From assembly GCA_030159235.1 (NCBI GenBank), contig BSBG01000001.1, positions 310,001-374,000 on the forward strand: DNA of 64,000 bases, written 5' to 3'. Under the pieces are notes generated by a model. That model was not told the origin of the DNA and ran no database searches. It saw nothing but the letters and a program-made list of their open reading frames with translations. The number at the start of each line of letters is the position of its first letter. Position 1 is the first letter of the stretch. The translations under genes and the position numbers were made by a program. Below are positions 43,369 to 51,238 of the stretch, piece after piece. The stretch comes from Bacillus safensis (GTDB taxonomy: Bacteria; Bacillota; Bacilli; Bacillales; Bacillaceae).

Positions 43369-45069
43369 ATGAATTCTCAAGCACAACCCCTAACAAGACG
43401 AGGAGCAGAGTTGATTGTTGATACGCTGATTGCTCAAGGAGTGACCCATGTTTTTGCCATTCCAGGTGCAAAAATTGACGCTGTATTTGATGTATTAAAA
43501 GACAGAGGTCCAGAGCTTGTCCTATGCAGACATGAACAAAATGCAGCCTTTATGGCAGCTGCTGTCGGCCGTTTAACTGGCAAACCAGGTGTTTGTCTTG
43601 TCACATCAGGTCCTGGTGCATCTAATCTAGCAACAGGTCTATTAACAGCCAATACAGAAGGTGATCCTGTTGTCGCTATCGCTGGAAACGTCATTCGTGC
43701 GGATCGTCTGAAACGAACACATCAATCACTCGACAATGCGGCATTATTCAAACCAGTCACAAAATATAGTGTTGAAGTACAAGACGTTCATAATATACCA
43801 GAAGCATTAACAAATGCATTTCGCGCGGCACAAAAAGGGCAGGCTGGAGCAGCATTTATCAGCTTTCCACAAGATGTCGTGACAGAACACACCACACAAA
43901 CACCAGTGTCTGCTCACCCTTCTCCAGAATTAGGCCCTGCACCAGATGCTCTCATCAGTTCGGCTATCGCCAAAATTCAAAATGCACACTTACCTGTTGC
44001 AATTGTGGGAATGAAAGCTAGTCGTCCAGCTGCTGCAAACGCCACAAGAACATTGTTAAAAACACTTGGTATCCCCTTTGTCGAAACATACCAAGGAGCT
44101 GGCGTTCTCTCAAGAGAGCTCGAGTCTCAATATGTGGGTAGAATCGGCTTATTCCGTAATCAACCGGGCGATCTTCTCATTGAACAAGCAGATGTCCTTT
44201 TGACCATCGGCTTTGATCCAATCGAATATGATCCGAAGCATTGGAATGTTCAGCCGCAGCAGCGTCAGATCATCCATGTTGATGACATGCAGGCAGATAT
44301 TGACCATTTTTATGAACCTGCACTTGAGCTCGTAGGCAATATTTGTGAAACTGTCAAACATCTAGAACATGACAGCGTTCCACTTTCTCTATCCAAGGAA
44401 AACATAGAATTAGTCACTGATTTACAGGAGTTATTAAATGACATCGAAAAAACACCAGAAAGAGAAAGTCATCTATCTCACCCGCTGGATGTCATTCATA
44501 CATTGAGACGCCTGATTCCTGATGACACGAAGGTCACATGTGATATCGGATCTCACGCGATTTGGATGTCCCGTCACTTCCGCGTCTATGAACCGAACTC
44601 TTTCCTAGTGAGTAACGGTATGCAAACATTGGGCGTCGCATTACCATGGGCCATTGCGGCTTCCATATTGAATCCAGATGAAAAGATTATTTCAGTCTCA
44701 GGTGATGGCGGTTTTCTCTTCTCCGCAATGGAATTAGAAACAGCTGTCCGCAAGAAAACAAACCTCGTTCACCTTGTTTGGAATGACAGCACATACGACA
44801 TGGTCGCGTTCCAGCAGGAAATGAAATATGACCGCACATCCTGCGTTGAATTCGGGCAGATCGATTTAGTGAAGTATGCGGAAAGCTTTGGGGCGACTGG
44901 ACTGCGGGTCAACTCACCTGAGGAGCTTTCAACTGTCCTTCAAAAGGGTATAAACATAGAAGGACCCGTTATTATTGATATCCCGATTGACTATCAAGAC
45001 AACCCTAACCTCGCCAGTCAAAAATGGCCAGAAGTCTTTCGCGGAAAACATACAATGAACGTCAGATAA
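43369..45069 (+). CDS. alsS: Catabolic acetolactate synthase AlsS
   Basis: Thiamine-diphosphate enzyme that condenses two pyruvates to 2-acetolactate for acetoin production during overflow metabolism. 566 residues. Catalytic Glu is E56 in [10 protein letters not shown]; the ThDP/Mg motif is [20 protein letters not shown] followed by a WNDSTYDMV segment. No separate regulatory subunit or FAD-linked features are needed in this catabolic type. An AAAGGAG site precedes the ATG. Co-transcribed with alsD 33 bp downstream and controlled by divergent AlsR. Confidence 0.96.
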   Translation: MNSQAQPLTRRGAELIVDTLIAQGVTHVFAIPGAKIDAVFDVLKDRGPELVLCRHEQNAAFMAAAVGRLTGKPGVCLVTSGPGASNLATGLLTANTEGDPVVAIAGNVIRADRLKRTHQSLDNAALFKPVTKYSVEVQDVHNIPEALTNAFRAAQKGQAGAAFISFPQDVVTEHTTQTPVSAHPSPELGPAPDALISSAIAKIQNAHLPVAIVGMKASRPAAANATRTLLKTLGIPFVETYQGAGVLSRELESQYVGRIGLFRNQPGDLLIEQADVLLTIGFDPIEYDPKHWNVQPQQRQIIHVDDMQADIDHFYEPALELVGNICETVKHLEHDSVPLSLSKENIELVTDLQELLNDIEKTPERESHLSHPLDVIHTLRRLIPDDTKVTCDIGSHAIWMSRHFRVYEPNSFLVSNGMQTLGVALPWAIAASILNPDEKIISVSGDGGFLFSAMELETAVRKKTNLVHLVWNDSTYDMVAFQQEMKYDRTSCVEFGQIDLVKYAESFGATGLRVNSPEELSTVLQKGINIEGPVIIDIPIDYQDNPNLASQKWPEVFRGKHTMNVR

Positions 45070-45102
45070 GACTTCAGATACATGAAAAAGGAGTGAGCGG
45101 AT

Positions 45103-45873
45103 ATGGGTATGATGCACCCAATGAATCAACAGAACGACACAAGACAACATGAGAAACAGCAAGAGGTCTATCAAGTATCAACGATGACCTCCCTGCTGGA
45201 AGCCGTATATGATGGAGATTTCTCCCTCGCGCATATTCCTGAACACGGTGATTTCGGCATTGGTACATTCAATCAGTTAGATGGAGAGCTGATCGGCTTT
45301 GACGGCGCATTCTATCGACTGCGCTCGGATGGAACAGCGACACCGGTCACCGATCAAGATTATTCACCATTTTGCTCTCTAGCATTCTTTGAAACAGATA
45401 TCGTGCATCGAATTGATGCACCCATGACGTCCAAAGAGCTAGAAGAAGAAATCAACCGCATTTTACCAAGTAAGAATGTTTTTTATGCCGTCCGTATTGA
45501 TGGATCTTTCAAAAAGGTTCAAACACGTACGGTCGAAAAACAGGAAAAACCTTACGTTCCGATGGTGGAAGCAGTCAAATCACAGCCGATTTTCGATTTC
45601 GAGGATATTCAAGGAACGATCGCAGGCTTCCGTACACCGCAGTACGCGCACGGCATTGCGGTGAGTGGATATCATCTTCATTTCATTGATGATGATCGAA
45701 GTGTAGGCGGACACGTATTTGATTACACCGTTGATCAAGTGACCATCCGCATTTCTCAAAAACGTCATATGAATTTACACCTGCCAAATACGCAGGAATT
45801 CTTCCAAGCAGACATTGATCGAGCTGACCTTGCACAGCAAATTGCCAGTGCGGAAAGCAGCCCAGATGAATAA
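45103..45873 (+). CDS. alsD: Alpha-acetolactate decarboxylase AlsD
   Basis: Decarboxylates acetolactate to acetoin, the step after AlsS. 256 residues. Conserved features: YQVSTMTSLLEAVYDGD, HGDFGIGTFNQLDGELI, FYRLRSDG, and the zinc site GYHLHFIDDDRSVGGHVFD with three histidines. AAGGAG lies 9 nt before the ATG. Ends at a strong terminator, closing the alsSD operon. Confidence 0.96.
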   Translation: MGMMHPMNQQNDTRQHEKQQEVYQVSTMTSLLEAVYDGDFSLAHIPEHGDFGIGTFNQLDGELIGFDGAFYRLRSDGTATPVTDQDYSPFCSLAFFETDIVHRIDAPMTSKELEEEINRILPSKNVFYAVRIDGSFKKVQTRTVEKQEKPYVPMVEAVKSQPIFDFEDIQGTIAGFRTPQYAHGIAVSGYHLHFIDDDRSVGGHVFDYTVDQVTIRISQKRHMNLHLPNTQEFFQADIDRADLAQQIASAESSPDE

Positions 45874-45881
45874 ATGAAGAC

Positions 45882-45907
45882 ACCCCGTTGATTCGGGGTA
45901 TTTTTTA
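45882..45907 (+). terminator. Terminator of alsSD
   Basis: Stem ACCCCG/CGGGGT with loop TTGATT followed by ATTTTTT. Confidence 0.85.
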
Positions 45908-45941
45908 TGCATAAAGACTATTTACCATCGATAAAGTTTTC

Positions 45942-45982
45942 GTTTCGATAGCAAATTGAAAACATTTCATTCTATTCGAAAC
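45942..45982. promoter_or_regulatory. Spaced inverted repeat upstream of ywrC
   Basis: GTTTCGATAG (45942-45951) and CTATTCGAAAC (45972-45982) are inverted copies differing by one base insertion, centred two helical turns apart. They precede the Lrp-type gene, whose family often binds such spaced repeats and autoregulates. Confidence 0.5.
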
Positions 45983-46023
45983 AAAATATGATAGAATATC
46001 AACAGAAGAAAGGTGGTTATACG

Positions 46024-46500
46024 GTGTCAAAAGACTATAGCATTCCTAACCTAACATTAGACGAAAGAGATAAACAAATTTTATCCCTATTACATGAGGA
46101 CGGGCGGATGTCTTATACAGATCTTGGAAAACAAGTCGGTCTTTCCCGTGTTGCTGTACAAGCCCGCATTCAGCAGCTCATTGAAGCAGGCGTCATTGAA
46201 CGATTCACTGCTGTGATTAACCCCGTTAAGGTCGGCATTCATGTATCTGTCTTCTTTAATGTAGAGGTAGAACCGAAATTTTTAGAAGCGGTCGCCCTTC
46301 AGCTTGAACAAGAAACAGCTGTCACAAGCCTTTATCACATGACAGGACCAAGTAAGCTGCATATGCATGGCATTTTTCAGGATGAACAGGAAATGGAGAC
46401 ATTCCTGACAAAAAAGCTTTATCCGCTAGAAGGCGTCGTCAGTGTGGACTGCCAAATGCTCATTAAACGATACAAAAGCCGCATGGGCATGAAATTGTAG
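46024..46500 (+). CDS. ywrC: Lrp/AsnC-family regulator YwrC
   Basis: Lrp/AsnC transcription factor, about 158 residues: N-terminal winged helix [41 protein letters not shown] (about 14-54) and a C-terminal RAM-type ligand domain. Start: GTG at 46024, 7 nt after GAAAGGTGG; the upstream ATG at 45988 precedes the ribosome binding site and is rejected. It is 16 bp ahead of two chromate-transporter genes and is transcribed with them, so it probably controls them. Confidence 0.9.
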   Translation: MSKDYSIPNLTLDERDKQILSLLHEDGRMSYTDLGKQVGLSRVAVQARIQQLIEAGVIERFTAVINPVKVGIHVSVFFNVEVEPKFLEAVALQLEQETAVTSLYHMTGPSKLHMHGIFQDEQEMETFLTKKLYPLEGVVSVDCQMLIKRYKSRMGMKL

Positions 46501-46516
46501 ACAGGAGTTGAACCAC

Positions 46517-47098
46517 TTGCAATCATATATCGAACTCATTATTGCTATGGTGCGAACCGGTATCCTCGGTTTTGGCGGAGGCCCTTCCGTGATACCGCTT
46601 ATTCGCCATGAAGCGGTGGTGAAATACAAATGGATCAATGATGATGAATTCGGCGAAACACTCGCCATCGCCAATGCATTACCTGGGCCGATCGCAACCA
46701 AAATGTCAGCATATCTCGGCTATCGATTAAAGGGCGTATCTGGCGCAATAGTCGCAACAGCTGCTCATATTTTACCGACCTGTCTTGCCATGGTGGCACT
46801 TGTCACACTTGTCAGCGTCTTAAGCTCCTCCCACATCATTCAAAATATGATTGGCGCTGTGACACCAGTCATTGCCGTCCTGCTAGGCATCATGGCATAT
46901 GAGTTTGGACAAAAAACGCTGAAAGGCTTTGGTATGATTTTCGGGATCGCTCTATTCCTTCTTGCCTTTATCGGGCTGAAGGTGCTGTCCATTCATCCAG
47001 GAATCATAGTCATCATCTTTTTATTCTATGGCGCTTTTCATTTTAAACTGAAAAATCGCTGGAATCGGCCAAATAAAGAGAAAGGAGTGTCTTCATGA
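46517..47098 (+). CDS. ywrB: Chromate transporter half-protein YwrB
   Basis: CHR-family membrane protein of one domain (about 193 residues), with the family start RTGILGFGGGPSVIPLIRHE, the motif ANALPGPIATKMSAYLGYR and four to six spans. Two short CHR genes in tandem form the equivalent of one long two-domain ChrA. Exports or imports chromate, or possibly another oxyanion; this is inference from the family. Start: TTG at 46517, 9 nt from ACAGGAG; a TTG at 46508 is immediately next to that site and unlikely. Confidence 0.88.
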   Translation: MQSYIELIIAMVRTGILGFGGGPSVIPLIRHEAVVKYKWINDDEFGETLAIANALPGPIATKMSAYLGYRLKGVSGAIVATAAHILPTCLAMVALVTLVSVLSSSHIIQNMIGAVTPVIAVLLGIMAYEFGQKTLKGFGMIFGIALFLLAFIGLKVLSIHPGIIVIIFLFYGAFHFKLKNRWNRPNKEKGVSS

Positions 47099-47631
47099 TG
47101 CTGATTCTCTTTTTATTCTGGGCATTCTTTTTGTCCAATCTATTAGGATATGGCGGAGGCCCTGCATCAATCCCGCTCAATTATGAAGAAATCGTCAATC
47201 ATTTTCATTGGATGACGAACGAAGGATTCTCCAATATGCTGGCTTTAGCCAACGCACTTCCGGGGCCAATCGCTACAAAGATTGCAGCATATGTCGGCTA
47301 TGACGTCATGGGCTGGCCAGGCTTTATTGTGGCACTGCTTGCAACTGTACTGCCATCCGCTGTTGGGTTGATTTTATTGCTCAAGCTCATTGAACGTTTT
47401 CGTCAATCTCCCATCGTCAAAGGCATGACCTTATCCGTTCAGCCTGTTATTGCGATGATGATGCTTTTATTAACGTGGGAAATCGGCGGAGATGCAGTGA
47501 AGGCCATCGGCTGGACGCAATCCCTCGCAATCGCCGCGATCTCCTTTTTCTTAATGACCAAATTCAAGCTGCACCCTGCCTTTCTTATTGTGGCTGCATT
47601 TTTATATGGCGGATTCATTCTGCCGCATTAA
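47095..47631 (+). CDS. ywrA: Chromate transporter half-protein YwrA
   Basis: Second short CHR protein, 178 residues, paralogous to YwrB: LLGYGGGPASIPLNYEEIV, ALANALPGPIATKIAAYVGYD and further spans. The ATG overlaps the stop of ywrB, and a GAAAGGAG site lies within ywrB, so the pair is coupled and probably forms a heterodimer with opposite membrane orientation, as reported for B. subtilis YwrB-YwrA (ChrS-type pairs). Confidence 0.88.
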   Translation: MMLILFLFWAFFLSNLLGYGGGPASIPLNYEEIVNHFHWMTNEGFSNMLALANALPGPIATKIAAYVGYDVMGWPGFIVALLATVLPSAVGLILLLKLIERFRQSPIVKGMTLSVQPVIAMMMLLLTWEIGGDAVKAIGWTQSLAIAAISFFLMTKFKLHPAFLIVAAFLYGGFILPH

Positions 47632-47635
47632 TAAA

Positions 47636-47662
47636 AACCGATTACAGGAAATGTGATCGGTT
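47636..47662 (+). terminator. Hairpin after ywrA (copy 1 of a duplicated hairpin)
   Basis: Arms AACCGATTACA and TGTGATCGGTT with a 5-nt loop GGAAA. There is no U-tract. It is nearly the same as the hairpin at 47833-47859, differing in one base pair (here T-G, there A-T) and one loop base. Confidence 0.6.
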
Positions 47663-47674
47663 CAGATTGTTGAC

Positions 47675-47711
47675 AAAGGGCTAAAATGAACTTTATTTTA
47701 GCCCTTTGTCT
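47675..47711 (+). terminator. Terminator of ywrCBA
   Basis: Perfect 13-bp stem AAAGGGCTAAAAT/ATTTTAGCCCTTT (47675-47687 with 47695-47707) and a 7-nt loop. The U-tract that follows is interrupted (GTCTTCTTTT). Confidence 0.8.
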
Positions 47712-47717
47712 TCTTTT

Positions 47718-47866
47718 CAGCGTGATAGAAAACCTTTGCAGTCTAGGAAGGACGAGTACCGGAGCGAATTGAGCATTCTTGAGCACCGGCACGCAGGACT
47801 GACACCGAATGCGAGGGTTTGCCTACACGCTGAACCGATAACAGGACATGTTATCGGTTTTCTTTT
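47718..47866 (+). ncRNA. Structured non-coding element ending in a terminator
   Basis: A 115-nt sequence folds from end to end: P1 CAGCGTG/CACGCTG (47718-47724 with 47826-47832); P2, 11 continuous pairs (47730-47740 with 47810-47820, two G-U); a CCGG/CCGG stem (47759-47762 with 47786-47789) extended by GT/AC; and an apical hairpin GAAT/ATTC (47766-47778). A hairpin AACCGATAACA/TGTTATCGGTT (47833-47859) with TTTTCTTTT follows at once. No ORF is present. It resembles in style the repeated roughly 190-bp intergenic element described in Bacillus genomes, but that identity is my recollection, not a search result. A transcript is not proven. Confidence 0.55.
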
Positions 47867-49184
47867 ACATATAAATAGGAGTAACTGATCTGCGCCCAAT
47901 CGAATGATACTCGACCCCTGCTTGTTCTGCCGCTTCAAGAGTATGACAGTTTCGTCCATCAAAAATAAGCGGTCGTCTCATCCATTCCTTGTAGGACGAG
48001 AGTGGAAATGACTGAATATCCGCCCACTCTGTTAATAGACAAACCGCATGGGCATCCTTGATCGCTTCTTCAATCGTTTGAGCAAAAAAGACTTGATCCG
48101 GAAGTTCACGAGCTGCACGTCGGGCAGCTACAGGATCATACGCCACAAGCTCCGCACCTAATCGATGGAGCTCATGAGCGATCGGAACAGACGGTGCCTC
48201 CCTCATATCGTCTGTATTCGGTTTAAAGGACAGACCAAGAAGCGCAATTCGCTTCCCTTCAAGATTTGCCCCCAGCCGCTCCTGAATATTTCGGATAAAA
48301 CCGGCTCGCTGCTTATTATTTACTTTGATGACAGCCTTTAGCAGCTCAAAATCATGGGACACATGCCCTGCAATTTGGACAAGTGCATTTGTATCCTTTG
48401 GAAAACAAGAACCTCCGTAGCCAATGCCCGCTCTGAGAAAGGAAGAACCGATCCGCTGATCATGCCCCATTCCCTGCGCCACCCATTCAACATCAGCACC
48501 TGTTTTTTCACAAATTGAGGCAATCTCATTCATAAAACTGATTTTTGTCGCAAGAAATGCATTTGATGCATACTTGATCATTTCAGCACTTTTACGATCT
48601 GTTTTGACCATTGGAAGGTGGAAATCAGCATACATGTCCTCCAGCCGGTCTAATACGGCTTTTGTTTCAGCTCCAATCACAAGCCGGTCCGCCCTCAATG
48701 TGTCTGAAATGGCAGAGCCTTCCCGTAAAAATTCTGGATTAGATGCAATAGCTAATGGCTCACGCCGTCCTAATTCTTGATGAATGAGCTGATCGATTTG
48801 ATCACCGGTTCCGACAGGCACTGTACTTTTCACCACAAGAATCGCACCTGACTTTGCTTTTATGCCCATCTCTTTTGCAGCCTGAAATACACATTGTAAA
48901 TCAGCTTGGCCATCCGCCTGCTGCGGGGTGCCGACCGCGATCATTAGTACATCTGCCTTCGTATATGCCTCCGCTCCATTTACGTGAAAATGAATTCGTC
49001 CTTGCTCAAGATTGCGTTTCAGCAGCTCTTTTAACCCTGGCTCATACATTGGCGGATTTCCCTGCTTCAGCTGCATGACCTTTCGTCGGTCAATATCAAT
49101 ACACACCACATCATGTCCCGCCTCCGCTAAACACACACCTGTGACAAGCCCTACATATCCACAGCCTGCAATCGCAATATTCAT
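47865..49184 (-). CDS. ywqF: UDP-glucose 6-dehydrogenase (YwqF/TuaD family)
   Basis: NAD-dependent enzyme oxidising UDP-glucose to UDP-glucuronate for acidic cell-surface polymers. 439 residues. N-terminal Rossmann motif IAIAGCGYVGLVTG, VGTPQQADGQADL, catalytic lysine region FLATKISFMNEIA, and the active-site Cys in GIGYGGSCFPKDTNAL; the C-terminal domain has LGLSFKPNTDDMREAPS. The B. subtilis genome has several such genes (tuaD, ywqF, ytcA); the call here follows the position beside ywqB/ywqA. The stop codon abuts the U-tract of the convergent structured element. Confidence 0.92.
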   Translation of the reverse strand: MNIAIAGCGYVGLVTGVCLAEAGHDVVCIDIDRRKVMQLKQGNPPMYEPGLKELLKRNLEQGRIHFHVNGAEAYTKADVLMIAVGTPQQADGQADLQCVFQAAKEMGIKAKSGAILVVKSTVPVGTGDQIDQLIHQELGRREPLAIASNPEFLREGSAISDTLRADRLVIGAETKAVLDRLEDMYADFHLPMVKTDRKSAEMIKYASNAFLATKISFMNEIASICEKTGADVEWVAQGMGHDQRIGSSFLRAGIGYGGSCFPKDTNALVQIAGHVSHDFELLKAVIKVNNKQRAGFIRNIQERLGANLEGKRIALLGLSFKPNTDDMREAPSVPIAHELHRLGAELVAYDPVAARRAARELPDQVFFAQTIEEAIKDAHAVCLLTEWADIQSFPLSSYKEWMRRPLIFDGRNCHTLEAAEQAGVEYHSIGRRSVTPIYM

Positions 49185-49265
49185 GACACCATCAGCTCCC
49201 CATACTCCTTATGCTTGTAATGACATCGTATGCCGGGAGTTTTCGTTCCATTCTTAAAAGCATAC

Positions 49266-49295
49266 AAAAACCCCCTGCCATCACTAGCAGGGGGT
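49266..49295 (-). terminator. Terminator after the 47-residue gene
   Basis: Stem ACCCCCTG/CAGGGGGT, followed on the minus strand by TTTTTG. Confidence 0.85.
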
Positions 49296-49300
49296 CACTT

Positions 49301-49444
49301 TTATGAAACAAGACCATTTCGAATATGAGCAATCAGATTTTCAAGCATTTCTTTTGTTGTGACATCATTTGAATTTTCACCAATATCATGAGCGTACATC
49401 AAAATCTTTAAAAACTCTTCTTGATTTAAACCCTTATTATCCAT
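49301..49444 (-). CDS. Small conserved-looking protein, 47 residues, function unknown
   Basis: ATG start with AAAGGA 7 nt upstream and a strong terminator 6 bp after the stop, so this is very probably a genuine gene despite its size. The protein is acidic and predicted helical: an N-terminal LNQEEFLKILMYAHDIG, a DVTTKEMLENLIAHIRNG helix, and no membrane segment or Cys. The pattern of two short amphipathic helices resembles small Bacillus regulatory or anti-sigma-like peptides, but I do not recognise the family and claim no function. It lies between ywqF and ywqB. Confidence 0.75.
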   Translation of the reverse strand: MDNKGLNQEEFLKILMYAHDIGENSNDVTTKEMLENLIAHIRNGLVS

Positions 49445-49630
49445 GTCTGTATCCTTTCGAATCCACTAATTTCATTATTATATGCTGTAAGGTTGGTTTA
49501 TGCAATACTCTAATACATCATTCGACAGCTTTTGAAATTTATGACCATTTTCATGAAAAACTTTTTTATAAATCACCATTGAGCTATAATAAAAGAATTG
49601 GAATCTTTTACTTGGTTAGGAGCGGATCAA

Positions 49631-51238
49631 ATGCTTCAGCACAACATCAATGAAGAAGAAATGAAACAAACAGCCGAACAGATCAAAGAACTTCTTCCTG
49701 CAACAGATGAAAACAAACAACTCATCAAAAAAGCATTGATTTCTTATAGACAGGACAGCGTATACCGTCTCAAGCAAGAGTCTGATACCGAATGGTCAGC
49801 TTATGTACATGATGTTGTGGCAGCAAGAGTCCACCTTCATGTACTGTTTCCAGTGAGAAGCAGCTGCTCATGTCCGGCAGATGGACTTTGCAAACACATT
49901 CTCGCTGTCTTCTTTTCGCTATACGCTCAAGTAGAGAGTGTGACCGGATTTACAGAAAATTGGTCAGAAAAGGATGAATTACATCGCAGCAAAGAACTGA
50001 TTCGCCAGCACTTCCAAGTGAAGCGCCCAGACGAACAATCACTCCAAAGCTGGCTGACTTTTTTTCAAGAGGAATTTAACCTCTGGCTGAAACGGACACC
50101 GAAGCACCAGCAAACACCGCAGCATTTGTATTATGGCTATTTATCAATCCTAAAAAAACATGCACCTGCTTCACCTGAATTCAAGAGTTTGTATGCGATT
50201 CATACGTCGATCGACGTATGGTTAAGGCTTCATGAACTGATCGATCTCGGCCGGCTTGATGCTGAAAAAGACTTTTATTCCATGAATCCATATGTAGAAC
50301 AGCTCATGAATACCATTTTCGATTCAGTGGATCATTTGAAGACATACGCCCTTTCCTTTTCCCTCGATCCGTTTCTTGAGAACACACCAACTGCGGTTCG
50401 CAGACTTCTTCAAATCAATGGACCTTTCCAGCATGAACGAATAGCGGTCTTTATGGAGATTTGGGGCACCATATTAAATAGAGGGAAATGGGTCAAAAAA
50501 GAAACAGAATTACTAAAGAACGCCCAGCAGCAAGAACAAACGGTTGAACGTACCATCGGGCTGATGCACATGGATTTTTTACTAAAAGAAGACGAAAGCC
50601 TCTTTCAGCAATTACAGCTGCTCAATGCAGATATGCTGCCAAATGTGCTGAATTGGCTGAAGGATCTCACCAGCCGAAAGGACTGGAAACGGCTCAAGCT
50701 CTGGTATCATGAGATCACCTATATATTAGAGGAATATTGCCAACTCGACCTTTCCTACAGAGAACTGCGAGGAGCCGTCAGTGATTTCTTCTTTTATTTA
50801 GATGCATACTTTAAGCAGACGAAGGATCATCATTTATATGAACGCTATCTTCAAATCTGTATGCCCTATGCATTTACTGAATACAGTCAGCTATTGTATG
50901 CACAGCAGCGTTATGCAGAATGGATTGAGATTCACAGCCTTGTTGGTTTCTCCATCAGTGAGCTGGAGAAGGATCTGATTAAACAGATTTCAAAAGAGGA
51001 ACCTGAAGCGCTTATCCCATCGTACCACCGTGAAATTTCACTACTTCTCGATCAAAAGAATCGAAGTGCTTATCGTGAATCTGTGAAAATGCTAAAGAAG
51101 CTGCGCACGCTTTATCATAAAACGAAAAAAACCGCGATTTGGGAAAGATATGTCAAGCAGCTACAAGATTCAACAAAACGGCTGCGTGCGTTCCAAGAGG
51201 AAATGAAGAAAGGAAAATTGATTGATGACACGCCATAA
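49631..51238 (+). CDS. ywqB: SWIM zinc-finger protein YwqB
   Basis: About 535-residue protein of unknown function with an N-terminal SWIM zinc finger, seen as SSCSCPADGLCKHILAVFFSL (about residues 75-95; CxCx7CxH), which commonly mediates DNA or protein contacts. The rest is mostly helical. It is coupled to the SNF2 helicase ywqA by a 14-bp overlap, and SWIM-SNF2 pairs or fusions are frequent, so YwqB is likely a partner of that helicase. Start: the ATG at 49631 lies 8 nt after TTAGGAG; the longer frame to 49598 is rejected. Confidence 0.9.
   Translation: MLQHNINEEEMKQTAEQIKELLPATDENKQLIKKALISYRQDSVYRLKQESDTEWSAYVHDVVAARVHLHVLFPVRSSCSCPADGLCKHILAVFFSLYAQVESVTGFTENWSEKDELHRSKELIRQHFQVKRPDEQSLQSWLTFFQEEFNLWLKRTPKHQQTPQHLYYGYLSILKKHAPASPEFKSLYAIHTSIDVWLRLHELIDLGRLDAEKDFYSMNPYVEQLMNTIFDSVDHLKTYALSFSLDPFLENTPTAVRRLLQINGPFQHERIAVFMEIWGTILNRGKWVKKETELLKNAQQQEQTVERTIGLMHMDFLLKEDESLFQQLQLLNADMLPNVLNWLKDLTSRKDWKRLKLWYHEITYILEEYCQLDLSYRELRGAVSDFFFYLDAYFKQTKDHHLYERYLQICMPYAFTEYSQLLYAQQRYAEWIEIHSLVGFSISELEKDLIKQISKEEPEALIPSYHREISLLLDQKNRSAYRESVKMLKKLRTLYHKTKKTAIWERYVKQLQDSTKRLRAFQEEMKKGKLIDDTP

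Noticed and set aside
47670-47700. TTGACA before the hairpin at 47675 as a promoter for the structured element
   Set aside because: The -10 position holds no TATAAT-like sequence and the -35 overlaps the terminator stem.
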